DNA of 64,000 bases from Gyrodactylus bullatarudis (GCA_012064415.1 SSNU01000313.1:193848-257847), one strand, 5' to 3'. Positions 45,201 through 55,849 are shown, counted from the stretch's first letter. Notes: generated from the letters alone by a model not told the origin. Made by a program: numbers and translations.

Positions 45201-47942
45201 AGGCCAGTTTTGGTTATCAAAAGCTTCATTGCTTCTTCCTTGTTTCTAGCTGCAACATGATGCTAAAACATTAAAATAACATAAAGTGAGTTTAGATTTT
45301 TCAGGTAGAGTTTTAATTCAATTTACTTCGTTATAATAATAAATTGGGACTTTATGGCCCCACCAGATTTGTCTGCTTAGACACCAGTCTTTCTGTTTAT
45401 CCGATCGAAGCCACTCTTGCCAAGAGGCAGCTGCTGACTTTGGATGGAATTCGAGTCGTCCCTCATTAGCAGCCTAAAATAGAAACCGTTTTTCTATTGT
45501 TATATTGCTTAGATATGTATTTCAAAAACAGCTTATGAATAAATAGCATTGAACAAACTTGGCTGGCAATATTAGACATGTCTTTTGTGTTGAGAAACCA
45601 CTGAACCTTTAAGAGAGGTTCAATGACATCTCCGGATCTTGAACAGACTGGTAAGTACATAGGATTTTTGACTTCACTTGTTCCCACGAACAGTCCAAGG
45701 TCTGTCAATTTATCTCTGAGTAAATTTCTAACATGAAATCGGTCTTTATTGTGAAACTCGCCGTTGACATTGACGAAACCGTTATCCGATAGAATATTAA
45801 TAACTTTAAGATTATGCTTTCTTGACAACTCAAAGTCGATAAAACTATGTCCAGGGGTCACTTTCATAGCACCGGTTCCTTTTTTTGGATCGATAGCCTG
45901 AGCATCACCAATGACAACCAATTTCTGGCCTGGAATCAGAGGATGCATAAACTCTTTGCCAATCATATGCTGATATCGTGGATCATCAGGATGAACGCAA
46001 ATGGCAGTATCACCCAGCATAGTTTCAAGTCTGGTGGTTGTTATACTAATGGATTGCCTTCAATATTGAAAAGAACTATTATCCAAACTTGATATAAATC
46101 AATTCTAGAATCATGTTATAATAATTATATGAATCAAGTGGTAAGTTACTAGTCTAACAGACGTAGACTAATCGGCAATTTTGATTGGCTGATTAACTTA
46201 CATCTGACCATTTGCATCTTGATATATGGGAAAGCTAAAAGTATCTTCTATCCCAAATTCAACTTTGCGGCCAGCGCTTGGAACAAAGATTTTAGTACGA
46301 CCTTTCAATTCCATTTGTTCCACTTCAATATCTGATATGACCGACTGGAGAGCACAACTCCAATTAATCATTCGCAAATCCTGATAGATTTTACCATCAT
46401 TCCATAGTTGGATGAAAGCCTCTTGGACAATAGCCGAGTGTTTCTAGGGATTGAATGCATTTATCATTGAGAGATGTGCAGAGACATTAGTTTTGAGCTG
46501 AGTAATCGATGATGGTGAGTTCATTTCAAGGAAAGAAGAAAGAGATTTTTCACAAGAAGGGGGGACATTTACTTCGGGTAGACTCATCAGTAGGGCAACC
46601 AAATGACTTTTTTGTCTATAGATTAAAACGGATATATTAAGTCTGAATTTATTACATAAAAATCTCGGGATAGCTTGGTTCAAGAGTAGAGAATGCCTTT
46701 TTTTCATCCAAATCAGCTTTTTGCCTATTGAAATTTACATCTTGAAATGCCTATATTGCATTAAAATAATTAAGAATCCCCAGCTTATCTCAAAATTAAA
46801 AATTCATAAAAATATGATATTATATCCTAGAATTTTAAGTCAAGACACGAATTTAATTATAGCTAAAAATCCTAGGCTACTAATTTTAAAATCAGCTAAA
46901 AATTAAACACCTCAGATTTCATTGAAATTTCCCTGTACTCTTCAAAGATTAAAAAATTTTGGTAGGATTGTACTTTCCCGTCTTTTATTAGTCTTTTTTC
47001 CGAAAGTTTTTTTGAAAAACTGCCTTTTTCTGGTTGCTCTACTCATCAGTATGATATATGCCATTTATAGAAGGATTTTAAGAAAAATAGTAAAATGAAG
47101 ATTATTGGTTCTAGTCTTTTTTGATTGGCTCAAACCAGGTTACAAATTATTTTGCTCCAACATGTATGTATCACACTGATGAGTATACCCGAAGTAAAAG
47201 CCCTTATTCGTGAGAAATTTTGCATTTATTTCTTCATTCCTTGAGATTAAATTTATTTTCTTTCTCTTATTACCTGATCTAATGTATAAAATTCTCTGTC
47301 CCAGTTAGCGGTGAGGTTGAGTAGTTTAATTTGATCTTTTATGGTTTTTTCCTTTGTCAGTTTCCACTTTTGAATTTCAGATAGAAATTCTTCCTGCGAA
47401 AAGTCATGACGCTTCCGGGGATGGATTGACTTCTCAAAGACACTCTGCGTCGCAATTCCAGCATGGTCTAATCCCGGTATCCATTGAACATTTGATCCGT
47501 TCATTAAGTTACTGAAAATTTTCATCAAGCACTGAAATTTTTTCTTATTCAAGAAAGTTTTGACTTACTATCGTGATAAAACATCTTGAATGTAAAAGGT
47601 TAAAGCATGTCCTAAATGTAGGTTTCCTGTTACATTTGGGGGTGGCATCAAAATGAGCATTTCATCCTAAGAAAAAAAAATCAAAAAAACTTTACACTCT
47701 TCTAGTACACAAGGGCAATCACTAACCTTAGTATTTCTTGTTGATTCGTTCAGAATATTCTCCCATTTGAGTTGAACTTGTGACTTTTCCTCCACTAATT
47801 GAGTGTCATATCTCTTGGTTGAATCTAAGTTTAGAAGAGAGACAAAACTTAAGATTCTTATATTCTATAAAATGAATAATGGCTCACTAAATGATGAGAA
47901 GGGTTTGATATTCCTGACACTGTTAACCAAATTAAATCTGAT
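42230..47942 (-). CDS. VARS2: Valyl-tRNA synthetase, probably mitochondrial
   Basis: Sixteen exons run from 47942-47888, 47824-47727, 47666-47569, 47511-47274, 46443-46202, 46057-45559, 45473-45327, 45262-45169, 45110-44920, 44389-44291, 44263-44147, 44114-43832, 43263-43103, 43046-42765, 42559-42455 to 42280-42230. They join in phase to 919 codons plus stop. Class I motifs: [14 protein letters not shown] (HIGH-type HLGH at about 68-71) and KMSKS at about 568-572. Between them are [13 protein letters not shown], the editing-domain [11 protein letters not shown] region, and [17 protein letters not shown]. An anticodon-binding domain follows, with [15 protein letters not shown]. The first exon is Arg/Ser/Phe-rich like a mitochondrial presequence, but starts at an acceptor without an in-frame ATG. 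One intron is 27 nt and one 32 nt; the 830-nt intron carries a retroelement fragment. The 2 in the symbol is an inference from size and N-terminus. Confidence 0.9.
47020..47255 (+). mobile_element. Penelope-like 3' fragment (second family) in a VARS intron
   Basis: The segment ending cccgaagtaaaagccc and ttattcgtgagaaa matches the 3' end of the remnant at 28.9 kb (cccgaaataaaggcc, ttatttgtgaaaa). It retains an intact ctgatga box a short way upstream (about 47177), so a hammerhead-like core is still visible. It lies antisense in the 830-nt intron of VARS and has no ORF. Confidence 0.5.
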
Positions 47943-47944
47943 CT
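47943..47944 (-). other. Splice acceptor opening VARS; candidate trans-splice site
   Basis: A tttcctag acceptor sits 116 nt after the MRPL17 stop. It opens directly onto a codon boundary of the VARS frame. The only upstream ATG in the gap (about 47967) is out of frame and has no usable donor before the acceptor. A spliced leader ending in AUG would supply an in-frame start. A distant conventional first exon is the alternative. Confidence 0.4.
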
Positions 47945-48058
47945 AGGAAATATCAAAAGAATCATTTTTAGTTTGATTTGTTCTTTGTGTATTTCGTAGA
48001 TTTTAACACGAGTTAATTTGCTAAAATTAGAATTTTTTATTGATAAATAAAACAGAGG

Positions 48059-49096
48059 TCAATCCTTTTTAATTGTCTTCGCCTTGGCTGCATTTAGGAT
48101 GACATTGATGAAATAGTCTTGCTTAAATGGATCCTTTGTTATTTTGCCATTTTTGTCGAATCTCAGGCCAGGACTGCCAATCTTAGGCCAGGGATTTCCA
48201 TGCAATTCCAACACACTAAACTCTCTGTGCATGGAGTATTGATGGACTTCTTGGTGGGTTATATAGGGGTAAGTCAACTTGAAGATGTCAGTAAAAGGAC
48301 GATTATAATGCTGATATCTGGGCACTAAAACCTAGAAAATTATGGGAAATTTCTATAATTTTGATTTTTTGTTTTAGGATATTGAAATTATTCAGGGAAT
48401 TTTATAGATTCAGATTAAAAGAACTTGGTATTTATTGTTGGAAATAATATCAATATACTATATAGAAAATGGCCTTTTAACTTTGATCATACATTAGACA
48501 ACCGAAACTAAGTTTCGAATTCTTGAATTCATTTTTAGAATGTTCATTAAAGAAGAAGCATACGAAAAAATTGCCATTGATTATTTTAAAAATTAAATTT
48601 AAAAACCAACCATAAAGAGACGCTGAATAATATCAAGATCTTTTTGTAGCCAAAACATGCATGTTTCAAGGATGGCGGTATTCTTATCCGTATCTATTAG
48701 TATGGTTGAACTGGAAGAGTTCTTGGCTTCAACTGCTGATTGGATAGTCTCAACAATCTCCTTGTGGGCTCTAGGATCTTGAAAAGAGGCTTGAATACTC
48801 AACTGAATAAGGCGTTCTGTGTAAGCTCGAGCCTCTTTGGCAACTGGTAAGGGTAATTCAATTCTTTCTGTTTTGAACAAAGCAGTGACACACCTACGCA
48901 TAAGGGATAATTTACCCGGTTGGCCAGAATGAAAGCCATCACCAGAGGTAATCTTTTCAGGCTTCTTCGGAATGTCGAACAGAATTTTCTTGGCAGCTGA
49001 GCCAAAAAGAGGTCTTTCATTGATTTCCTGGGTTGCATTTGCTCCACTCACTAGATTGCGTAGGGTGCTTTTAAGAATACTTTTATTTCTCAGCAT
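48059..49096 (-). CDS. MRPL17: Mitochondrial large-subunit ribosomal protein bL17m
   Basis: Exons 49096-48611 and 48331-48059 give 252 codons plus stop, with an intron of 279 nt. The bL17 core runs from about residue 58, GQPGKLSLMRRCVTALFKTE then RIELPLPVAKEARAYTERLI. It continues to LDIIQRLFM, then, after the intron, VLVPRYQHYNRPFTDIF, and finally a VLELHGNPWP block matching the bL17 end of its globular domain. The N-terminal 57 residues look like a mitochondrial targeting extension. bL17 lines the exit-tunnel side of the large subunit. The ATG immediately follows an acceptor-like aatttcag, and ENGase ends only 90 nt upstream on the same strand, which suggests a shared polycistronic transcript. 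Confidence 0.9.
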
Positions 49097-49098
49097 CT
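49097..49098 (-). other. Acceptor-like AG directly before the MRPL17 start
   Basis: A pyrimidine-rich ttcttcccaatttcag abuts the ATG, 90 nt after the ENGase stop, and follows an ENGase polyadenylation-like AATAAA. The arrangement fits a trans-splice site in an operon. It could equally be a cis acceptor for an unseen 5' UTR exon. Confidence 0.4.
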
Positions 49099-49186
49099 GA
49101 AATTGGGAAGAAATGTATATTTGCTAAAAGAAAGATTAAAAAAGATTTTAAAAAGTTTTTTTATAAAAATAAATATATTTATTTCA

Positions 49187-51844
49187 TTATTCTGAGTAGT
49201 ATTTAGGATTTTTATCAGTAAAGGTAATGTTACCAAGTATCACAGTAGCCTTGTTATCTATAAAGAGTTTTGGCTCAAGACACAGTCCATAACGTCGTAA
49301 TACAAAGTCTTGGTTTGAAGTTTGAAACTCTTTAGAGAATAATATGCATAAATTGTCCACTTTGATATTGAACCAATCTAGATCACAGAATAAGGCAAGT
49401 TTTTCTAATAAAATAAAATAGAGTTTTTAGCTCGCGATAGAGAGTAAGATTGATATAACTTTGTGAAAATTCTATTAATTTCACGAGATATTTCTAATAC
49501 CAGATAGATATTTTCTATGGTATTTTAATTGTCACCGTTAGAGTCTTATTAGTTAGCATAATAACGGTTAATATGCTTACTTACGTATTTTTTCGTAAAT
49601 GTCCTAACCTGGTAAGCATTTTCACGGCTTTACATCTACGCTTTATATTTATCTTTAAATAAATTATTTTTATCTTAATCTCAAATAAAAACTACAATTA
49701 TCAGGCGGATTCATATTTCTTTGCTATTAAATACCTTTTGAAATATTAAATTTGGCATTTTTCATAAAATAATAATGCTTTTAGTTGAGTTCTTCCGCAT
49801 GAATGAGCAACACTCGACAAGATCTGTGTTTTAATCAATTTTTTGAATGGCATTACAGGAACAATAATAATTTTTATCAAATCGGTGTAAAGAGTAGCAA
49901 ATTCAATTGGTAATTACAGCATGCATCAACTTCTTCCTTTCATATACATTTGAAAATAAATGGGAATCCAAAATCAGAATTTAAACTGTAGTTCTCAGAG
50001 TAGGTTAATTTTATCATATTGAAAAAAAGAAAGAATAAATAGATTCACAAACCCGGAATGAAGTTGTGTATGACCCTTTTTATCTGGTTTTGATTTAATA
50101 CATCGAAGAACAGTCCAGAGATAACATCAGTAATTTCACAGGGTTTACCTGACTTTATAGACAGAGTAATCTGGAGACAAGAGCTGTGAGATGGTCTTAA
50201 CCAATCGAAATTCATCAATTCAAATGGGACGGTTTCGGTTATATCCTTGGTTGATAGTAGAAATTTTATGCAGACATCATTTAAACTCAATTCAGGCAGA
50301 TATCTTTTTGAAAGATCAGGAAAAGATGTGATTGGATTAATTTCCAAAGATGAAGATGATTCCTCACAGCAACTATAGTCAAAATTCACAGTAGTCTAGA
50401 TGCGTGGAAGAAAATAATATTTAATTTGAAGAATTACTTGGAAGTAGATTTAATAATTTTTAAATTGCAAATATCAATGATAGACATAAAAAATTATGAA
50501 AACTTCTCAGGTTCGTGTGAAATAAATTAGAATTATTATGATAAATTATTTAGTGATATTGATCTCAGATATACTTACTATGAAATGAATATTTTTTGAA
50601 TCAACAAGTTCTCGACAGGTAGGAAAAATCTCTTGTCGATTTCTGTCATTCCATTTGGTGTTTTCTTTTGAACCGGTGGAATTAACACGAAAAGATCCAC
50701 ATCCTAGAGAAAAATTTGTCCTCAAGTTAATTCCATCCTCCAGTATATGAACTGGAAAGCTTATTCGTGAACATTTTTTCCGCAGGTCATGAATAGCCAT
50801 TGATAGTCCATTATTCCAAAATAGCCAATCAATGAATGAAAGCCTATTAAGATCAAAAGATAAGGAAGCTGTTTGAGTATTGTGAAATTTTTCGTAAGAC
50901 CACCCTGGTGCAAATAAGGCCAAGGATAGTGGTCTCTCTGGAAAATCTTTGTTTTTTTCCACTATAGCCTGAACAGCTATGTGAGTGTTCCAGCCGCCAC
51001 CTCCAAGAACTCCTCTTCCAAAACAGTCAACACCTACGTAAATTTTCGAGCTTTCATCTTCCATTGAGCATCTAAAATCAATAAATGAAATTTATTAGAC
51101 TTTAGCTGAGAATCGGTCAGATATTCAGGTTTCCAAGTGTAATTTAGATAGATACCCTCATTTGATAATCGAAAGAATGGATAATTTAAAGTGTCGAGTT
51201 TGTTCTGCCATTTAAGGTCTCCAAGAATAGTCAGTGAATCATACCAAAGTATTTCCAGGTGAGAATTGCTAAGAAGAAAAATAAATGTTTTAATTCTATC
51301 GATGATATCATTCCTTTTTTCTTCTCCTGTGAGTTTAACTTCAAAATTTAGCAGCCAACCATCAATAGAATTCGCTTTTGACATGAGGATGATTTTTCTG
51401 ATGAAACGAGCAGTGTATTCTGTGTAATTTTCAGAAATGAAAAGATTTCGAAACGAATCATTAACAGATTCGAATATTATTGTTCCATAGACTTTAGTAT
51501 TTCTCGTTTTGGCAACTTTAGTCCAAGCTCTGGGAGGAAAGCTGATAAAATGATGAGAAAAATAAATGAATATATCAATTAGATCAAATCGCCAAAAGCG
51601 AAATGTTGCCTTGCAGTCGTTATTAAAAGAGCAAAGCTCATCCTGTAAATAACCTCCGCACATGTCATGACAATATATTATTTTCGATTTATTTAGAGTG
51701 AATTTGCCATTAACTTAAAATTAATAAGAATATACTACAGTCCAGACAATTGTACGATGTATTTTTATCATTGTAGAGAGCATCAAATTTTATTTCTGCT
51801 TCATATAATGAATCAATGTCATCAAAGTAATGAAAATTACACAT
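49187..51844 (-). CDS. ENGASE: Cytosolic endo-beta-N-acetylglucosaminidase (GH85)
   Basis: Exons 51844-51739, 51713-51101, 51071-50579, 50395-50053 and 49404-49187 give 590 codons plus stop. The introns are 25, 29, 183 and 648 nt. The GH85 barrel is clear: IIYCHDMCGGYLQDE, then FDLIDIFIYFSHHFISFPP, the catalytic pair in DGWLLNFE (N158 and E160), LWYDSLTILGDLKWQN, YVGVDCFGRGVLGGGG, and LALFAPGWSYEKFH. The remainder is the C-terminal beta-type domain of the family. ENGase cleaves the chitobiose core of free or misfolded-glycoprotein N-glycans in the cytosol, and no signal peptide is seen. The 25-nt intron 1 is supported by the stop codons that appear if it is retained. Head-to-head with ALAS, 141 bp between starts. 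Confidence 0.92.
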
Positions 51845-51985
51845 TCTTACTGAGAATTTCTTAATTTAAGAATCTTAAAAATATTTAAATAATTCGGAAG
51901 CTCAAACAAATTTCTAAATAAAGTTAGATATTTTAAATGAATCGTCCGCGAACTTTTGAAACAAACTTTAAATTTAAGACTTAAA
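51845..51985. promoter_or_regulatory. Shared divergent promoter, ENGase / ALAS
   Basis: 141 bp between opposite-strand start codons. AT-rich, no defined element recognised. If the ENGase-MRPL17-VARS trio is an operon, this would be its only promoter. Confidence 0.55.
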
Positions 51986-53680
51986 ATGATATCTTGTCCT
52001 TTCCTGAGCAAGATGTCATCCTTTACTATTCAAAAGCAGACCCAAAGGCTTCTCAATAATGCATCAAAATGTCCTTATATGAAGAAATTCGAAGATATCG
52101 TCAATATAAATAGTCGTGATTCATCACAGAATATAGAAAAACCAAAAGAATGTGAGTTTAATTCTCAACATGGTGAATACTTTATAAAATCGTAAAATAT
52201 AGGCATTGATGCGAAACAAAAAGAAGAGACAGAATTTCAAGCCAAAAACCAAAACAAATTTGATTTTTCCGACTTCTTCAGGCAAAAGATAAAATCTAGG
52301 AAAGACGAATCAACCTATCGTGTATTCAAACGAATTCTTCGAGACTCAAAAGATTTTCCATTCGCATATGATTATTCTAGTAGTAAAAAACCAAAGAAAA
52401 TTACAGTATGGTGTTCAAATGATTATCTTGGAATGACCAGACATCCGCACGTAGTCGAGCAAACAATGTAAACAAAATTTAGTAATTTAACATGCTCTTT
52501 TAAGTTTCTACATACACTCGAGGCTCTAGAATCTAGACTTAATTTTGAGAAAAATTGATTAACTAATTTACTAAATTAGTAATTTAGTCCAGATATTGAA
52601 ATTTCTTCATTTTGCAGAATTTTTATTGATATTATATTCCTATTCAGAAAGTCGATTAATAAATATGGCTCTGGGTCTGGTGGAACGCGAAACATTTCAG
52701 GCAACACTGTTCTCCATGAAGAACTTGAAACTGAGTTAGCCGACTTCCACCATAAAGATGCATCTCTAGTCTTCTCCTCTTGTTTTGTAGCCAATGAAGC
52801 AGCACTATATACCCTTGGTCAGAATATACCCAACTTGGAGTACATTTCAGATGCTGGTAACCATGCAAGTATGATCCATGGCATTCGAACGAGTTTGGCT
52901 AGCAAACAAATATTCAAGCATAATGACCCTTTAGATTTAGAAAGGGTAATTTCACGGTCCACTATTAACAAGCCAAAAATAGTTGTCTTTGAGACAGTTC
53001 ACTCTATGTCTGGACAAATCTGTCCACTGAAAGAATTCCTCGATATTTCTCACAAGCACGATGCTTTCACTTTCGTCGATGAAGTTCATGCTATTGGTCT
53101 TTATGGAAATGAAGGAGCAGGTGTTGCACAAGAACATGGACTTGATAGTAGGATAGATGTGATTTCTGGTACGTTGGGTAAAGCTGTTGGCTGTGTTGGG
53201 GGTTATATTGCAGGGAGTAAAGAAATGGTTGACATGATTCGGAATTATGCCGCTGGGTTTATTTTCACAACCTCTCTGCCTCCATCGACAATGGCTGGGG
53301 CGTTGGCGTCTCTTCAAATCCTAAGATCATCTGAAGGTGTTCAATTACGTCAAATTTTGCGTGATAATGTTGAATTATTGCGAAAATATCTTCACCAAGA
53401 GGGAATACCAATACTTCAGGGTTCCAGTCATATAATCCCTGTTTTGGTTGGAGATGCTGAAATATGCACCAACATCTCGAATACGCTCCTTGAGGACTAT
53501 GATATCTATGTTCAGGCAATTAATTATCCTACTGTTAAAAAAGGAGAATCAAGGCTTCGAGTCTCTATAACTCCTTACCACGATAAAGAGTTGATCTGCC
53601 AGTTTGTAGACTCTTTAGTTAAAGTATGGAATAAATATAATCTTCCCAAGCTGGACGAAAAAATGAAGAACATATCTTAA
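51986..53680 (+). CDS. ALAS: 5-aminolevulinate synthase, mitochondrial
   Basis: Exons 51986-52151, 52203-52467 and 52648-53680 give 487 codons plus stop. ALAS condenses glycine and succinyl-CoA, the first step of haem synthesis in the mitochondrial matrix. The N-terminus has a presequence and a haem-regulatory-type KCPYM. The core shows TVWCSNDYLGMTRHPHVVE, YGSGSGGTRNISGN, FVDEVHAIGLYG, the PLP-lysine block SGTLGKAVGCVGGYIAGS, and FTTSLPPSTMAGALASLQI. An in-frame TAA at 52193-52195 is removed by intron 1. Two donors fit in phase: gtgagt at 52152 (51-nt intron, stronger consensus, used here) or gtgaat at 52173 (30-nt intron, seven more residues). Confidence 0.94.
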
Positions 53681-53882
53681 AATCTGAAATAAAAAAGATC
53701 AATAATAAATAAATACTGAATGTACTTTTCTCTATGATTGTATGTTGATTAATGGTCATCTGAGCAACTCTCATCGATCTGTTTACATGTGATTAAGAAC
53801 AAATCTTGAGTTTGTTAATGCTAAATTCTCCATTTAAAAGAATAGATCAAAAGTTTGAGAAGTAATTAACATATTTTAATAA

Positions 53883-54797
53883 TTATTTATTCAACCAAAA
53901 CAAATAGCTGTTCTTCATATTCTTAATTAGATTAAAATAAGGTTTTTCTGGGTCGATGGGTATTTTGGGGATACGGAATACATTTCGTATTCTATTGCTC
54001 ATAAAAATTAGATGTAATATAGTTTGATTAATGGACGAAGCAAGCCACACGATAGATAAAGCACACGGAAGCTGGTAAGAAATCGTAGAGAATACCACTG
54101 CCGTTATAGTCCCAAGAATTCGGGTTACTTTTAGCGAAAAATTGTACTTTGCATTATTCGTTAGACTCATTGAAGAAGTTGCCATGTTAAACCGATTAAA
54201 GTGTGATATTTCTGAGTTTATCAACATAACTGTGAGTATGAATATAGACATTGGTAGTGAGTTCAAGATTAAATTATCTGCTAATATCATCTCGTTGAGA
54301 ATAGGATAAATATCTGGGTGTAAAATCACATTTCTTATGGAATAGGATGTAATGATGAAGAAAGGCATTTGGAAAATCAAAAAAGCTATAGATCTACCGG
54401 GGTGACAGCTGTGTGTCTCATAACAAAGAGCTTTGAACTTGTTGTCTTTTAATTTTAAAAATGAGGCTTTCTGTTTTTCTGAGCTAAGAATTCGGTACTC
54501 GTCAGATTGTAAGACTTTTCGTTGAATGAGCTGACGATTTTGAAGATAGTCTGTCTTCGCAAGTAATAATCTAGCTTTATTAGTTTCACAAAAAGAATAA
54601 ATTGGCGTTCCAATGAGTGCTCTTGTAATGAATACTGAAGAGAATAGGGAAATTTGAGCATTAGTAGATAAATTTTCATGAATTTTAAGTGCTGTATATG
54701 GAATTATTTTCATATAGATTAAATCTGGATTCAAATAGTAACTTGTAATCCACCCCCATGTTAAATTTCTCCTAGGGTTGAAAATTAACTTTTGCAT
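53883..54797 (-). CDS. COX18: Cytochrome c oxidase assembly factor COX18 (YidC/Oxa1 family)
   Basis: Single exon, 304 aa. Hydrophobic segments at about 48-69, 136-158, 181-197 and 226-266 fit the Oxa1/YidC insertase fold. After the charged loop comes the COX18-like block SCHPGRSIAFLIFQMPFFII. The last segment has LPCALSIVWLASSINQTILH, followed by a short basic end with RIPKIP. In human COX18 the matching loop has NCHP, which is why COX18 is preferred over OXA1L; the short C-terminus also argues against OXA1L's long ribosome-binding tail. The protein exports the COX2 C-terminal tail across the inner mitochondrial membrane. Head-to-head with the RRM gene, 86 bp between starts. Confidence 0.85.
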   Translation of the reverse strand: MQKLIFNPRRNLTWGWITSYYLNPDLIYMKIIPYTALKIHENLSTNAQISLFSSVFITRALIGTPIYSFCETNKARLLLAKTDYLQNRQLIQRKVLQSDEYRILSSEKQKASFLKLKDNKFKALCYETHSCHPGRSIAFLIFQMPFFIITSYSIRNVILHPDIYPILNEMILADNLILNSLPMSIFILTVMLINSEISHFNRFNMATSSMSLTNNAKYNFSLKVTRILGTITAVVFSTISYQLPCALSIVWLASSINQTILHLIFMSNRIRNVFRIPKIPIDPEKPYFNLIKNMKNSYLFWLNK

Positions 54798-54883
54798 TTC
54801 AAATTAAGTTTCGATTAAAACTCTGGCTAATTTGTCCGTGATAAATAAATATTTTAATTGGATTGATATTTTAAAAATAATTC
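54798..54883. promoter_or_regulatory. Shared divergent promoter, COX18 / RRM protein
   Basis: 86 bp between opposite-strand start codons. AT-rich. A bidirectional promoter is inferred from spacing alone. Confidence 0.55.
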
Positions 54884-55840
54884 GTGATGAAAAGTAAATC
54901 ACTAACGAAAAGTCCCAATGTCAAAACTAGCCTTAAAATTTCCAACCCAACACAAAATAAAAAAGCAAAAGTTGAAAAATCTCAGAAAAATTCCAAGTCA
55001 CTGCTAGCTGAAATAAGAAAAAGATACGAAAGTCTTAATGAAAGAACACTTATCGTTTACCGAGCAGCCATAAAAAATATAAACTTTTATAAAAAGCACA
55101 TTGATGGTATTGTTTGTGCTAAAGTAGTTAATAACAAGCATAAATCCTCAATTGGACATGTATTCCTCAAATTTGACAAAGCAGAAAGCGCAAAGAATGC
55201 ACTCAAGTTTTTCCAAGATAAGGATTGCAAAGCTGCTATTTGTACAGAAAAGCAGAAAGAAACGGAAGATAAATCCGCCAAGAGGTGGAGAATGCCGGAA
55301 AAATTATCGATGGAGAATCTTCTTGCCAAACATCTTTACGTCGACTGTATTCCTCCCCTGATAAAAAAAGAGGAAATTGAAAAACTTTTTACTGATATCG
55401 CAGCGATCAACTATCCTCAGTCTGAGTCTGGTATGAATAATGGACATGCTTTCATCGAGTTCAAGACACAAGAAGCTGCTATCAATAATTTTATGAAGCA
55501 TAAAGATACTATTCTTGTTGATTCACATAAAGTTAGCTCTTCTATCAATGTTAACTTCCAAATAAAAAGATGTAATAATGCCGCAAAAAGAATTTTGAAA
55601 AAATCAACTGAGCCTCGTCCACAAATGCTCTCTGCAAAACAAGTTGACAATTTCCTCAAATGTATGCAAGAAAACGCTGCTCAGGAGATGGAAAAATCAC
55701 TCTCAAGTTCCAAAATTGAAAAACCAAAGAAAGATGTTGGTATGAAGAGGAAACTTGAGTCTGATAATGAAGATGAAGCAGCCATTAAATCTCCCAACTC
55801 AAAGCCTCGTAAGAGTTTGAAGAAAAAGGTTAAACAGTAA
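54884..55840 (+). CDS. RRM-domain RNA-binding protein, possibly nucleolar (RBM34/Nop12-like)
   Basis: Single exon, 318 aa. A Lys-rich N-terminus precedes a first RRM-like domain at about 54-118, with RNP1-like GHVFLKF. A second RRM lies at about 149-225, with HLYVDCIP as RNP2-like and GHAFIEF as RNP1-like. The C-terminal 70 residues are basic and acidic patches ending KSLKKKVKQ. Two RRMs between basic ends suit a nucleolar ribosome-biogenesis factor such as RBM34/Nop12, but the identity is not distinctive enough for a symbol. It lies head-to-head with COX18, and its stop is 9 bp from the stop of the convergent EF-hand gene. Confidence 0.7.
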   Translation: MMKSKSLTKSPNVKTSLKISNPTQNKKAKVEKSQKNSKSLLAEIRKRYESLNERTLIVYRAAIKNINFYKKHIDGIVCAKVVNNKHKSSIGHVFLKFDKAESAKNALKFFQDKDCKAAICTEKQKETEDKSAKRWRMPEKLSMENLLAKHLYVDCIPPLIKKEEIEKLFTDIAAINYPQSESGMNNGHAFIEFKTQEAAINNFMKHKDTILVDSHKVSSSINVNFQIKRCNNAAKRILKKSTEPRPQMLSAKQVDNFLKCMQENAAQEMEKSLSSSKIEKPKKDVGMKRKLESDNEDEAAIKSPNSKPRKSLKKKVKQ

Positions 55841-55849
55841 ATTTATTTT

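Noticed and set aside
46444..46707. Minus-strand open frame between VARS exons, first taken as a VARS exon
   Set aside because: The expected family sequence joins 47274 directly to 46443 in phase, so this stretch is intron. Its product does not resemble a synthetase.
47943..47970. ATG near 47967 as the normal VARS start
   Set aside because: It is out of frame with the presequence-like exon, and none of the possible downstream donors gives the required phase into exon 2.
52193..52195. In-frame TAA in ALAS, suggesting a pseudogene
   Set aside because: It lies inside a short GT-AG intron with two phase-preserving donors, and all catalytic motifs downstream are intact.
53883..54797. OXA1L identity for the YidC-family gene
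   Set aside because: The SCHP block, short length and lack of a long basic C-terminal tail fit COX18 better.
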